Positions 16,200-24,417 of a stretch of DNA of 64,000 nt are shown piece after piece. Each line of letters starts with the position of its first letter. Position 1 is the first letter of the stretch. The stretch is from positions 62,001 to 126,000 of the forward strand of contig DDWL01000053.1 in NCBI GenBank assembly GCA_002345675.1, given 5' to 3'. The translations under genes were made by a program, and so were the position numbers. The stretch comes from Bacteroidales bacterium UBA2287. Its GTDB lineage: Bacteria; Bacteroidota; Bacteroidia; Bacteroidales; Tenuifilaceae. The notes under the pieces were generated by a model. That model searched no databases, was not told where the DNA came from, and saw only the letters and a list, made by a program, of their open reading frames with translations.

Positions 16200-16216
16200 T
16201 AGTTGTCCTGCTAGGA
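16200..16216 (-). repeat. Right att site, within tRNA-Gln
   Basis: TAGTTGTCCTGCTAGGA, identical to the left att. It covers the last bases of the tRNA-Gln gene, so insertion leaves the tRNA sequence intact. Confidence 0.93.
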
Positions 16217-16275
16217 ATCGAACCTAGACTCTTCTGATCCAGAGACAGACGTGTTGCCAATTACACCACAGGACA
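16203..16275 (-). tRNA. tRNA-Gln (anticodon CTG)
   Basis: Read leftwards: acceptor stem TGTCCTG/CAGGACA, D arm around GTGTAATTGGCAACAC, anticodon loop CTCTGGA with anticodon CTG, and T arm CTAGGTTCGATTCCTAG. The last anticodon-stem pair is a T-T mismatch, which is seen in some tRNA-Gln. CCA is not encoded. The gene is the insertion target of the neighbouring element. Confidence 0.93.
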
Positions 16276-16286
16276 TTATGAGGATA

Positions 16287-16294
16287 CAAATATA
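16287..16294 (-). promoter_or_regulatory. Probable -7 box of tRNA-Gln
   Basis: Read leftwards this is TATATTTG, a perfect match to the Bacteroidota -7 pattern, 11 bases before the tRNA. A possible -33 TTTTG lies about 24 bases further upstream. Confidence 0.55.
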
Positions 16295-16394
16295 CTATTT
16301 CCAAAAATACATTATACTCAAAACTCTAAAAACATTTTTTAAAAGTCAACTAATCTAAAATGGTTTCGTATAGTTAAGAATAAAGCAAATTGAA

Positions 16395-17675
16395 ATGATT
16401 AAAAAACAACCTAAAGTCCTTCTTTTTACTGCTGTCTTCATCGCACTGTCCATAATATCAATAAGTTCTTCGGGACAAAACACAGTAACTCTTGAAATAG
16501 CTCAAATTCAAACCCAACTCGATTCAATTAAAAGCAAAGAGGGATTGTTACGAGACAAACTCGAAACCCTTAAACTTGAGCAAGTTCGCTTTAAACTGAA
16601 GGAGAAGGGATTGCCAAAGGTTAACGAAGGCGAAGAAATCGTTTTTCACTCGGCTATGGCTTTGGTTTTCGACAATAGCCACAAGCAAGCTAAATGGGTT
16701 GCCCACATTATTACCTCCGATGTTGCCTCAGGCAACATATCACGCACAAACGATTTTAGACCCGACTCAACAATTAAAACGGGTTCGGCTGTTGAAGCCG
16801 ACTACTTTTTAAAGGAACAAAAGCCCGACGGAACTTTCAAGTACGATGGCTTTGGCTTCGATCGTGGACATTTAGCCCCATCGGCCGATTTTCGCTGGTC
16901 GGCTACTGCTCTTTCGGAAAGTTACTTCTACTCAAACATGTCGCCACAGGTTGCCGACTTTAATCGCATTAGCTGGGCTAGGCTTGAGGATTTGCTTCGC
17001 GACTACATAAACAGAAACCCAAATTCCGAACTATTTGTGGTTACTGGTCCGCTGCTTAACGATTCGCTGCCTCGAATTGAAAGGGGAGTCAACAAGGTTT
17101 CCATACCCAAATACTACTATAAAGTGGCTGTCGATTTTGAGAATAGCAGAGCTATTGCTTTTTTAATGCCTAACAAGTTTTGCGAAAAACCTACCGAAAA
17201 CTACGCTGTACCTATCGACAGCATTGAAACACTAACGGGAATCGACTTTTTTTACTCTCTCCCAGTCGACGTTCAGGCCAAATTCGAATCGCAAAAAGAT
17301 CCAATTGCCTGGCTAAGCAAAGGCGAACAGTCCGACGCAATGCCTCTCGACTCTCGAATGCTTCCAAAGAAACATTTTAACACACTTGAAGCTAAACTTT
17401 TTGTGAATAAGCCCGAACGGGTTAGCATTTGCGGCACTGTGGTTAGCTCAAAACTATCGGGGAAAAATAATGTATTTCTCAATCTCGACAAAAGTTTTCC
17501 GAACCAAGTTTTTACGGTTACCATTTTTAGCAATAAGCTAAGCAACTTTAGCTACCAGCCTCACGAATTACTTATGAGTAAAGAAATTTGCGTAACCGGA
17601 AAAATTACCGAGTATAACGGAATTCCCTCAATGATAATTGATAACGAGAAGGCCATTACTTTTCTCGAAAACTAA
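16395..17675 (+). CDS. Secreted DNA/RNA non-specific endonuclease
   Basis: A 426-residue exported nuclease. A hydrophobic signal segment (about residues 9-28), a short coiled coil (about 32-75), then a beta-beta-alpha-metal nuclease domain (about 80-310) with the DRGH motif (D156, R157, G158, H159) in FDRGHLAPSADF. H159 is the expected general base and an Asn in the following helix (FYSNMSPQ) the metal ligand. The C-terminal 80 residues look like an OB-fold. The family cuts both DNA and RNA, often for nutrient scavenging. No immunity gene lies beside it, in keeping with an exported enzyme. Confidence 0.9.
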   Translation: MIKKQPKVLLFTAVFIALSIISISSSGQNTVTLEIAQIQTQLDSIKSKEGLLRDKLETLKLEQVRFKLKEKGLPKVNEGEEIVFHSAMALVFDNSHKQAKWVAHIITSDVASGNISRTNDFRPDSTIKTGSAVEADYFLKEQKPDGTFKYDGFGFDRGHLAPSADFRWSATALSESYFYSNMSPQVADFNRISWARLEDLLRDYINRNPNSELFVVTGPLLNDSLPRIERGVNKVSIPKYYYKVAVDFENSRAIAFLMPNKFCEKPTENYAVPIDSIETLTGIDFFYSLPVDVQAKFESQKDPIAWLSKGEQSDAMPLDSRMLPKKHFNTLEAKLFVNKPERVSICGTVVSSKLSGKNNVFLNLDKSFPNQVFTVTIFSNKLSNFSYQPHELLMSKEICVTGKITEYNGIPSMIIDNEKAITFLEN

Positions 17676-17690
17676 TAGTCCTTTTAACTT

Positions 17691-17733
17691 AAAAAAGCCC
17701 AACAGGATTGACTCCAGTTGGGCTTTATGTTTT
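17691..17733. terminator. Bidirectional terminator between nuclease and glnN
   Basis: AAAGCCCAAC (17694-17703) pairs with GTTGGGCTTT (17717-17726), with an A run before and a T run after. It can serve both convergent genes. Confidence 0.88.
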
Positions 17734-17738
17734 TTTAA

Positions 17739-19928
17739 TTATCGCACAAAAAGCAACTCCCTGTACTTTGGCAGTGGCCATAACTCGTCGTCAACAATTA
17801 GTTCAAGTTTATCGATATGAAATCGAATGTTCGCCAGGTAAGGGCGAATAGTTTTGCTGTACCCTTGCGCTTTTTCGGGATAATCGGGTATTGCGTTAAC
17901 TTCTTTTCTTTTAGCAACCATTTCCACTACTAACTTGCGAATCTCTTTAACATGCTCAGCAATTTTTCGAATCGAAAGAATTTGAGTTTCAGCCAATTCG
18001 GCGTACTCCTCGGGGAATAAATCTTTCATCCCCTTAACGTTGGAAATAAGAATATTTTGATACGTAAGCGCTGTGGGAACAATATGATTTATGGCTAGGT
18101 CGCCAATTGCCCGCGATTCAATTTGCACTTTTTTAACGTAAATCTCGTTTCGAATTTCGTAACGAGCGTGCAATTCCCTTTCGGTTAGCACTTTAAAGCT
18201 CGACAATAAGTTCATTGACGAGGGCAGTAGAAATGTTTTATACGCTTCGGGAGCATCGGGAATATTTGGAATTCCTCGCCTTGCCGCTTCCTGTATCCAC
18301 TCCTCGCTGTATCCATTACCCTCGAACCGAATTTTTTTCGAAGCTACAATTAGCGCCCTCAAGCACTGAAGAATAGCTTCGTCCTTTTTAACTCCCGTTT
18401 CAATTAACTTATCAACTTCAACCTTAAACTTGGTTAGTTGTTCGGCTACCGCTGTGTTTAGCACAATCATTGGCGAAGCGCAACTAGCCGATGAGCCAAC
18501 GGCACGAAACTCGAACCTATTGCCAGTAAATGCAAATGGCGAAGTACGATTTCGATCGGTGTTATCGAGAAGAATTTCGGGAATTTTACCAATAATTTCA
18601 AGTTTTAGCTCGGTTTTTTCGTCGGGGGTCATTTTGCGAGTAACAACACGTTCCTCCAACTCGTCGAGAACGCTGCTAAGCGTTTTTCCAATAAAAACCG
18701 ACATAATGGCCGGTGGCGCCTCGTGTGCTCCTAGTCTGTGTGTATTTGCCTCACTGGCAATGCTTCCGAGTAAAAGCGCCGAGTGATCGTGAACGGCCAT
18801 TACTGTATTTACCAAAAAAGTAAGAAATTGCAAATTGTTTTTTGGTGTTCCTCCAGGCGAAAGCAGGTTAACGCCAGTATCGGAAAGCATGGACCAGTTG
18901 CAATGTTTGCCCGAACCGTTTATGCCCTTAAAAGGTTTCTCGTGAAATAGCACCCTAAACCTGTGCTTGCGGGCAGTGCGCTCCATAACCGACATAATTA
19001 GCTGGTTGTGGTCAACCGCTAAGTTAGCCTCCTCGAAAACAGGAGCACACTCGAACTGGTTGGGAGCAACCTCGTTGTGACGAGTTTTTATGGGAATTCC
19101 AAGTTTATACGCTTCGTTTTCGAAATGCTTCATAAAAGCACTTACCCGTTCGGGTATTGAACCAAAATAGTGATCCTCGAGTTGCTGGTCGCGAGCAGCT
19201 GCATGACCCATAAGCGTTCGTCCGCAAATAGCCAAGTCGGGGCGGGCATTAAAAAGCGCTTCATCGACCAAAAAATACTCCTGCTCCCAACCTAAAGTAG
19301 AAAAAACCTTTTTTACATCCTTATCGAAATAGTTACAAACTGCTGTTGCAGCCTTATCGAGTGCTGTAAGCGATTTTAGGTGTGGCGTTTTAAAGTCGAG
19401 TGCTTCGCCAGTGTACGACACAAATATGGTAGGGATACAAAGTGTTTGCTCGAGAATAAATGCTGGCGACGAAGGGTCCCAGGCCGAGTAACCACGAGCC
19501 TCGAAGGTATTTCGAATGCCTCCACTTGGGAAACTGCTGGCGTCGGGTTCCTGCTGAACGAGTAAGTCGCCGCTAAAGCTTTCGAGAGTAACCCCATCCT
19601 TATCGCGCCCAAAAAAACTGTCGTGCTTTTCGGCGGTAGCGCCGTTAAGTGGATGAAACCAGTGGGTATAGTGGGTTGCACCTCGCTCCATCGCCCAAGC
19701 CTTCATACCAGCAGCAACCTGTCCTGCAACTTTTCGGTCAATTTTTCGACCCTCATCAATGGCGCTTACTATACTTTCGAAAGCATCGGGCGAAAGGTAC
19801 TTTCGCATTTTATTGCGGTCGAAAACATTTTCGCCATAGTAATCGGAAATTTTTCCAACGGGTGCAATAAAGTCGACATGAGGCCTACTTACGGCTTCGG
19901 ACATTGCCTTAAAACGAATTTTTGCCAT
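17739..19928 (-). CDS. glnN: Glutamine synthetase type III
   Basis: A 729-residue protein of the GSIII class, long compared with about 450-470 residues for GSI. The N-terminal domain DYYGENVFDRNKMRKYL is typical for the class, and the catalytic part includes RHNEVAPNQFECAPVFEE, ATP-site GINGSGKHCNWS and the NRTSPFAFTGNRFEFR segment. It makes glutamine from glutamate, ammonia and ATP in the cytosol. Bacteroidota commonly use this class for ammonium assimilation. It is transcribed alone, convergent with the nuclease gene, and shares a terminator with it. Confidence 0.97.
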   Translation of the reverse strand: MAKIRFKAMSEAVSRPHVDFIAPVGKISDYYGENVFDRNKMRKYLSPDAFESIVSAIDEGRKIDRKVAGQVAAGMKAWAMERGATHYTHWFHPLNGATAEKHDSFFGRDKDGVTLESFSGDLLVQQEPDASSFPSGGIRNTFEARGYSAWDPSSPAFILEQTLCIPTIFVSYTGEALDFKTPHLKSLTALDKAATAVCNYFDKDVKKVFSTLGWEQEYFLVDEALFNARPDLAICGRTLMGHAAARDQQLEDHYFGSIPERVSAFMKHFENEAYKLGIPIKTRHNEVAPNQFECAPVFEEANLAVDHNQLIMSVMERTARKHRFRVLFHEKPFKGINGSGKHCNWSMLSDTGVNLLSPGGTPKNNLQFLTFLVNTVMAVHDHSALLLGSIASEANTHRLGAHEAPPAIMSVFIGKTLSSVLDELEERVVTRKMTPDEKTELKLEIIGKIPEILLDNTDRNRTSPFAFTGNRFEFRAVGSSASCASPMIVLNTAVAEQLTKFKVEVDKLIETGVKKDEAILQCLRALIVASKKIRFEGNGYSEEWIQEAARRGIPNIPDAPEAYKTFLLPSSMNLLSSFKVLTERELHARYEIRNEIYVKKVQIESRAIGDLAINHIVPTALTYQNILISNVKGMKDLFPEEYAELAETQILSIRKIAEHVKEIRKLVVEMVAKRKEVNAIPDYPEKAQGYSKTIRPYLANIRFHIDKLELIVDDELWPLPKYRELLFVR

Positions 19929-19950
19929 ACACTAAATATTAATTTATTTG

Positions 19951-19958
19951 CAAATATA
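19951..19958 (-). promoter_or_regulatory. Probable -7 box of glnN
   Basis: Read leftwards this is TATATTTG followed by C, the Bacteroidota -7 pattern, about 23 bases before the glnN start. No clear -33 TTG is found at the usual spacing. Confidence 0.5.
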
Positions 19959-20208
19959 AACATATACCCCCGTTTTTTTTACATTATACAAATATTATTT
20001 ATTGCTTTTTATTATTACCACCCCCACATATTTCGCCTTTAAATCATTTTTATTATATTTTAATTCATTCATGCAAATTGTTGTTCAAGTATTACTTTTA
20101 GAAAATACAATATGCTTTTTGCAATTATTCTGAATGCATATTGCTGTTTTTTTTGTATTATTGATGAAGTGTTAGCCCATTTAATGATAAACGAAACGAA
20201 AAGCCTTT

Positions 20209-23200
20209 ATGCTTAAAAAGTTTCTACTTCTGTTGGCGCTTGTTTTGAGCCAATTATGCTATTCACAGAATTTGCAGTACGAGTTTGAGCGATTCTCGAT
20301 TGATGAAGGCCTATCGCAAAGCACCATTTACTGTATTACGCAGGACTACCTAGGGTACATGTGGTTTGGCACCGAAGACGGGCTAAACAGATTCGACGGT
20401 TTTAACTTCACCATTTTCACAAGCAACTCGCTTAACGGAAGTTCGCTGTCGAGCAACCGAATAATGTCGATACTCGAGGATAGCAAGGAAAATCTTTGGG
20501 TTGGCACTATTGGAGGTGGCCTAAACCTATACAATAGGTATACCGATGGGTTTTCGGCTTTTAGGCACGAGCAGGGTAACGCAAATAGCCTTGTAGACGA
20601 CAAGGTAATGTCGCTTTGCGAAGATAGTAAGGGAAATATATGGGTTGGAACATCCGAAGGTGGAATTAGCGTTTTAAATCCTGCTACTAAATCGTTTAAA
20701 AATTACCAGCATCGCCCGCACGACCCGTCTTCACTTCCTGGAAATTTAGTGCGTACAATTGTAAACGCCTCAGGTGGAACAATGTATATTGGCACTAATA
20801 AAGGACTTTGTTTATACCAACCAAATTCCGACTCGTTTACCCATATCGAAGAACTTTTAAAGATTAGCAACTCGGTTTTAACAAGTACCGTTTTAAAGGC
20901 CAAAGCTGACTCAAATGGCGACATTTGGTTTACCATTGAAAACTATGGCACTGCTCACTATTCTCCAAGCAATAATAGTTACCAAACTTTTACTACTAAA
21001 CCCGGAGACGAAAACTCCCTTGTAAGTAGTATTGTAATAGATATATTTCCCGAAAACGACACAACAGTCTGGTTTGCAACATATAACGGATTGCAAGTTT
21101 ATAATCCAAAAACTGATATTTTTACTACTTTTAAAAACGATCCCTCCGACCCCTTTAGCATTAGCGACAATTTAATTCGTTGTGTATATCAAGATAAATC
21201 GGGTGTTATTTGGATTGGAACGTACAGCAATGGAGTAAATAAGCTTAACAATAAGTACGTTAAGTTTCCAGTATACCGAAATCAGTTTGTTAGAAATAAT
21301 CGTCTTCCCAATTCCGCAGTTAGAGCCTTAGAAGAAGATGACAACGGAAACCTTTGGGTTGGCACCTTTGGAAAAGGAATAGTTAAGCTAAATACAAGCA
21401 ATGGAGCAATTGAACAACACCCAATTCCAAAGTTAAATACGAAGGAAAACGAATTTCTTTATATTACTTCCTTGAAAAACGACGGGAGGGGAAATTTATG
21501 GATTGGAACAAGTGGCAATGGGCTACTAAAATATAACTTCAAAAGAAATGAACTTGTTGTATTTAAAAGTTTATTACATGACGAGAACTCTATTGGCGAC
21601 GATAGAATAAGGTGTTTGTTTATCGATATTGACCAAAATCTATGGGTTGGCACAAGTGGAGGAGGGCTTTACTTGTATAACCATCAAAAAAAATCGTTTA
21701 CTTCCTTTAGGCAAAATCCCCAGCAGCCTCAAACCTCATTGTCCGACGATAGGGTTTTATGCATTTTTGAGGATGACATGCTAAACCTTTGGGTGGGAAC
21801 ATCGAACGGAGGCTTGAACCTACTAGACAGGAAAACAAATACATTCAAGCACTTTTTTACCAACCCCAATTCGTCAAAATCAATTTCGTCGAACAGGGTT
21901 TTTAGCTTATTTCAGGATTCTAAAAAAAGGCTGTGGATTGGAACGAATGGGGGGCTCAATCTATTTAACTATAGTAGCGAAACTTTTAAGTCGTTTAAAA
22001 AAAGCGACGGGTTACCAAACGAAGTTATATACGGAATTCTTGAGGATGGATTGGGTAGCCTTTGGCTTAGCACAAACTCGGGTTTATGTAAGTTTGAGTA
22101 CAGCCAACCCGAGGGAGTAAACGTTACAACATACAAAAAAAGCGATGGGCTCCAAAGCAACGAATTTAACGAAGGAGCACACTTAAAACTCAAATCGGGA
22201 CAACTTGTTTTTGGGGGAATATATGGCTTAAATATTTTTAATCCACAAATAATCCCTGTAAACAACACCCCTCCCTTTGTAAATATTAGTAAAATAAACC
22301 ATTATAGTACAAAAGGTAAAAAACGAATCACGAATCAAATAATTATCCACGACATTAGCAGTGTAAAACTTCCTCACTATCAAAACAATATATCCTTCGA
22401 GTTTAACACGCTTCACTACATAAACCCTCAGAGCAATACAATTCTTTATAAACTCGAGGGCTTTGAATCGGAATGGATTAAAACCACGCCAGGCCAAAGA
22501 AATGCGGCATACACAAACCTTGCCCCCGGTGCTTACACCTTTAAAGTAATTGCTGCAAATCGCGATGGAGTTTGGAATAACAAAGGGGCAACCTTAACAG
22601 TAAAAATAGCTCGCCCATTTTGGCTCACTTGGTGGTTTATAATTCTTTCGCTAATTTCATTCGGGTTAGTAATATTTGCTTTTATTCGCCTAAGGGTGCG
22701 AAACCTACTTAGAGCAAAGCGTCAACTTGAAGAAAGCGTAAAACTTCGAACAGCCGAGATTCAACAGCAAAACCAAGAAATTCAAGCTCAGGCCGACAAT
22801 CTATATCAGGTTAACGAAGAGCTAAAGGCTCAGCACGAAGAACTTGAGCGAACACAGGGAATTCTCATTCAATCGGAGAAAATGGCTTCGCTTGGAGTGC
22901 TAACCGCAGGTATTGCCCATGAAATTAATAACCCCATTAACTTTGTTTATGCTGGGGTTAACAGCCTATCGAAGGACTTCGATGACATTTCGGTAGTTCT
23001 CGAAAGCTTAAAGAGAATTGGAACCAGCGATAAACCCTCCGAAATTATTTCAAGCATACTAACATTGCTAAAACAGCAACAGTTCGAAGAAGCCTACGAG
23101 GGAATTAGGCAAACCATAAGCGACATAAAAACGGGCGCCGAGCGAACTGCCGAAATTGTTGAGGGGTTACGTAATTTTTCTCGAACCGAGCAGTACCTCT

Positions 23201-23673
23201 GGAGCAGTGCAAATATTCACGGCATTATTGATGGTGTACTAATGCTTCTTAAAAATAAATACAAAAACAGAATTGAAATTGTTCGAAACTTCGATCCAAC
23301 AATCGACTCAATAGATTGTAAACCAGGCAAAATAAATCAAGCAATTTTAAATATAATTTCAAATGGTATTGATGCTATTACCGATAAAGGCGAAATAGTT
23401 ATTACAACCCAAAACCTTGGCAGCAATATAAGCATTAGCATAAAGGACAATGGGAATGGTATTCGCGACGAGGTTAAGGCAAAAATTTTCGATCCATTCT
23501 ACACAACAAAAGATGTTGGAAAAGGTGTAGGATTAGGATTATCGATAACCTACGGAATTGTAAACGAGCACAAGGGTGCCATAAATGTAGAGAGTTCCGT
23601 GGGAAAAGGAACTAACTTTGTTATTACCCTCCCTGTAAAACACGACACAACGGATAACGATGTAACTTCCTAA
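20209..23673 (+). CDS. Two-component propeller sensor histidine kinase
   Basis: A 1154-residue protein. Signal peptide MLKKFLLLLALVLSQLCYSQ, then about a dozen reg_prop beta-propeller blades recognisable by the recurring G-N-L-W-V-G-T and G-G-L motifs (about residues 25-690). A Y_Y_Y immunoglobulin-like domain (about 700-800), one membrane segment (about 806-828), a coiled coil, and HisKA with H904 in GIAHEINNPINF then HATPase_c (GLGLSITYGI) follow. It has no receiver and no AraC domain, unlike the classic Bacteroides hybrid sensors, so it needs a separate response regulator, which is not adjacent. These propellers usually sense ligands in the periplasm; the ligand here is unknown. Confidence 0.92.
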   Translation: MLKKFLLLLALVLSQLCYSQNLQYEFERFSIDEGLSQSTIYCITQDYLGYMWFGTEDGLNRFDGFNFTIFTSNSLNGSSLSSNRIMSILEDSKENLWVGTIGGGLNLYNRYTDGFSAFRHEQGNANSLVDDKVMSLCEDSKGNIWVGTSEGGISVLNPATKSFKNYQHRPHDPSSLPGNLVRTIVNASGGTMYIGTNKGLCLYQPNSDSFTHIEELLKISNSVLTSTVLKAKADSNGDIWFTIENYGTAHYSPSNNSYQTFTTKPGDENSLVSSIVIDIFPENDTTVWFATYNGLQVYNPKTDIFTTFKNDPSDPFSISDNLIRCVYQDKSGVIWIGTYSNGVNKLNNKYVKFPVYRNQFVRNNRLPNSAVRALEEDDNGNLWVGTFGKGIVKLNTSNGAIEQHPIPKLNTKENEFLYITSLKNDGRGNLWIGTSGNGLLKYNFKRNELVVFKSLLHDENSIGDDRIRCLFIDIDQNLWVGTSGGGLYLYNHQKKSFTSFRQNPQQPQTSLSDDRVLCIFEDDMLNLWVGTSNGGLNLLDRKTNTFKHFFTNPNSSKSISSNRVFSLFQDSKKRLWIGTNGGLNLFNYSSETFKSFKKSDGLPNEVIYGILEDGLGSLWLSTNSGLCKFEYSQPEGVNVTTYKKSDGLQSNEFNEGAHLKLKSGQLVFGGIYGLNIFNPQIIPVNNTPPFVNISKINHYSTKGKKRITNQIIIHDISSVKLPHYQNNISFEFNTLHYINPQSNTILYKLEGFESEWIKTTPGQRNAAYTNLAPGAYTFKVIAANRDGVWNNKGATLTVKIARPFWLTWWFIILSLISFGLVIFAFIRLRVRNLLRAKRQLEESVKLRTAEIQQQNQEIQAQADNLYQVNEELKAQHEELERTQGILIQSEKMASLGVLTAGIAHEINNPINFVYAGVNSLSKDFDDISVVLESLKRIGTSDKPSEIISSILTLLKQQQFEEAYEGIRQTISDIKTGAERTAEIVEGLRNFSRTEQYLWSSANIHGIIDGVLMLLKNKYKNRIEIVRNFDPTIDSIDCKPGKINQAILNIISNGIDAITDKGEIVITTQNLGSNISISIKDNGNGIRDEVKAKIFDPFYTTKDVGKGVGLGLSITYGIVNEHKGAINVESSVGKGTNFVITLPVKHDTTDNDVTS

Positions 23674-23783
23674 AACTAAACCACCTTTACAATTCGAAAG
23701 TAGGAACTGGCTCAATTTTTGATATTTGCACCTAGGTAAAAAGTTTTTACCTTTGTCCGTTATTTTTTACCTTAAACTTTGCC

Positions 23784-24413
23784 ATGCTAAGCCTATTTTT
23801 AAAACCTCAGTTTATACTAATCCCTTTATTGGCTCTAACTATTAGCAACTCAATTGCTCAAAATGCCGACACAACAATAACTGGCAGCGAAACGCCTAAG
23901 GAAGTAGCCAAACCTAAAAGTTCCATCGACTTTACCAAAACTTCAAAAGTTGACATGATTAAGTTCCTCGATGGAAACATTATTGAGGTTGACATTCAAA
24001 AAATTTCCGAAAAATTTATAACATACAATAAACCAGGCGACATAAACGACATTGAATACGTTGACAGGCGAAAGGTTCAGGCAATCCATTTCCGAAGCGG
24101 AAGAATTGAAACCATGTCGGAAAAAGTGGTTGAAATTCGCAAAATTGGAAGTTGGGATGAAGTTAAACTTACCGACAAGCCGGAAGATGTTAAGGGGATG
24201 GTTGAAGTGCGAAACATGGAGGTTAAACTGGTTGCCCAAACGCGACATCACTACTACAAACCAGAAACTCTTGAGTCGAGTGCTGAAATTATAATGAAAA
24301 AGAATGCTGCTCTCGAAAATGCAGAAATTGTTCTTATCACAAAACGTGCCCATCACAGAGCATACGGAGATCCTCCTTCTGTAATTTTAGTTGGAATAGC
24401 TTACCGAAAGTAG
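23784..24413 (+). CDS. Exported protein of unknown function
   Basis: A 209-residue product with a signal peptide (about residues 1-26, ending SIAQ). A low-complexity spacer is followed by a small domain at about 53-115 (VDMIKFLDGNIIEVDIQKI, VDRRKVQAIHF) that looks like a repeated beta unit. The C-terminal part (about 150-209) ends AEIVLITKRAHHRAYGDPP and GIAY. No known function is recognised. It stands alone 110 bases after the propeller kinase and converges with plsC, whose stop is only 4 bases away. Confidence 0.75.
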   Translation: MLSLFLKPQFILIPLLALTISNSIAQNADTTITGSETPKEVAKPKSSIDFTKTSKVDMIKFLDGNIIEVDIQKISEKFITYNKPGDINDIEYVDRRKVQAIHFRSGRIETMSEKVVEIRKIGSWDEVKLTDKPEDVKGMVEVRNMEVKLVAQTRHHYYKPETLESSAEIIMKKNAALENAEIVLITKRAHHRAYGDPPSVILVGIAYRK

Positions 24414-24417
24414 GCTC

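Larger units (their letters stand above)
9225..16216. mobile_element. 7.0-kb integrative element in tRNA-Gln, satellite-like
   Basis: The element is bounded by a perfect 17-bp direct repeat, TAGTTGTCCTGCTAGGA, at 9225-9241 and 16200-16216. The right copy is the 3' end of an intact tRNA-Gln gene read leftwards; the left copy is the duplicated att site. Inside are a tyrosine integrase at the left end, an excisionase-like HTH protein, a RecA-like helicase, an AEP-type primase, a candidate origin, and small genes including one of phage small-terminase type. No relaxase, conjugation or structural phage gene is present. This fits a mobile island that replicates but depends on a helper for transfer. 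Confidence 0.9.
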
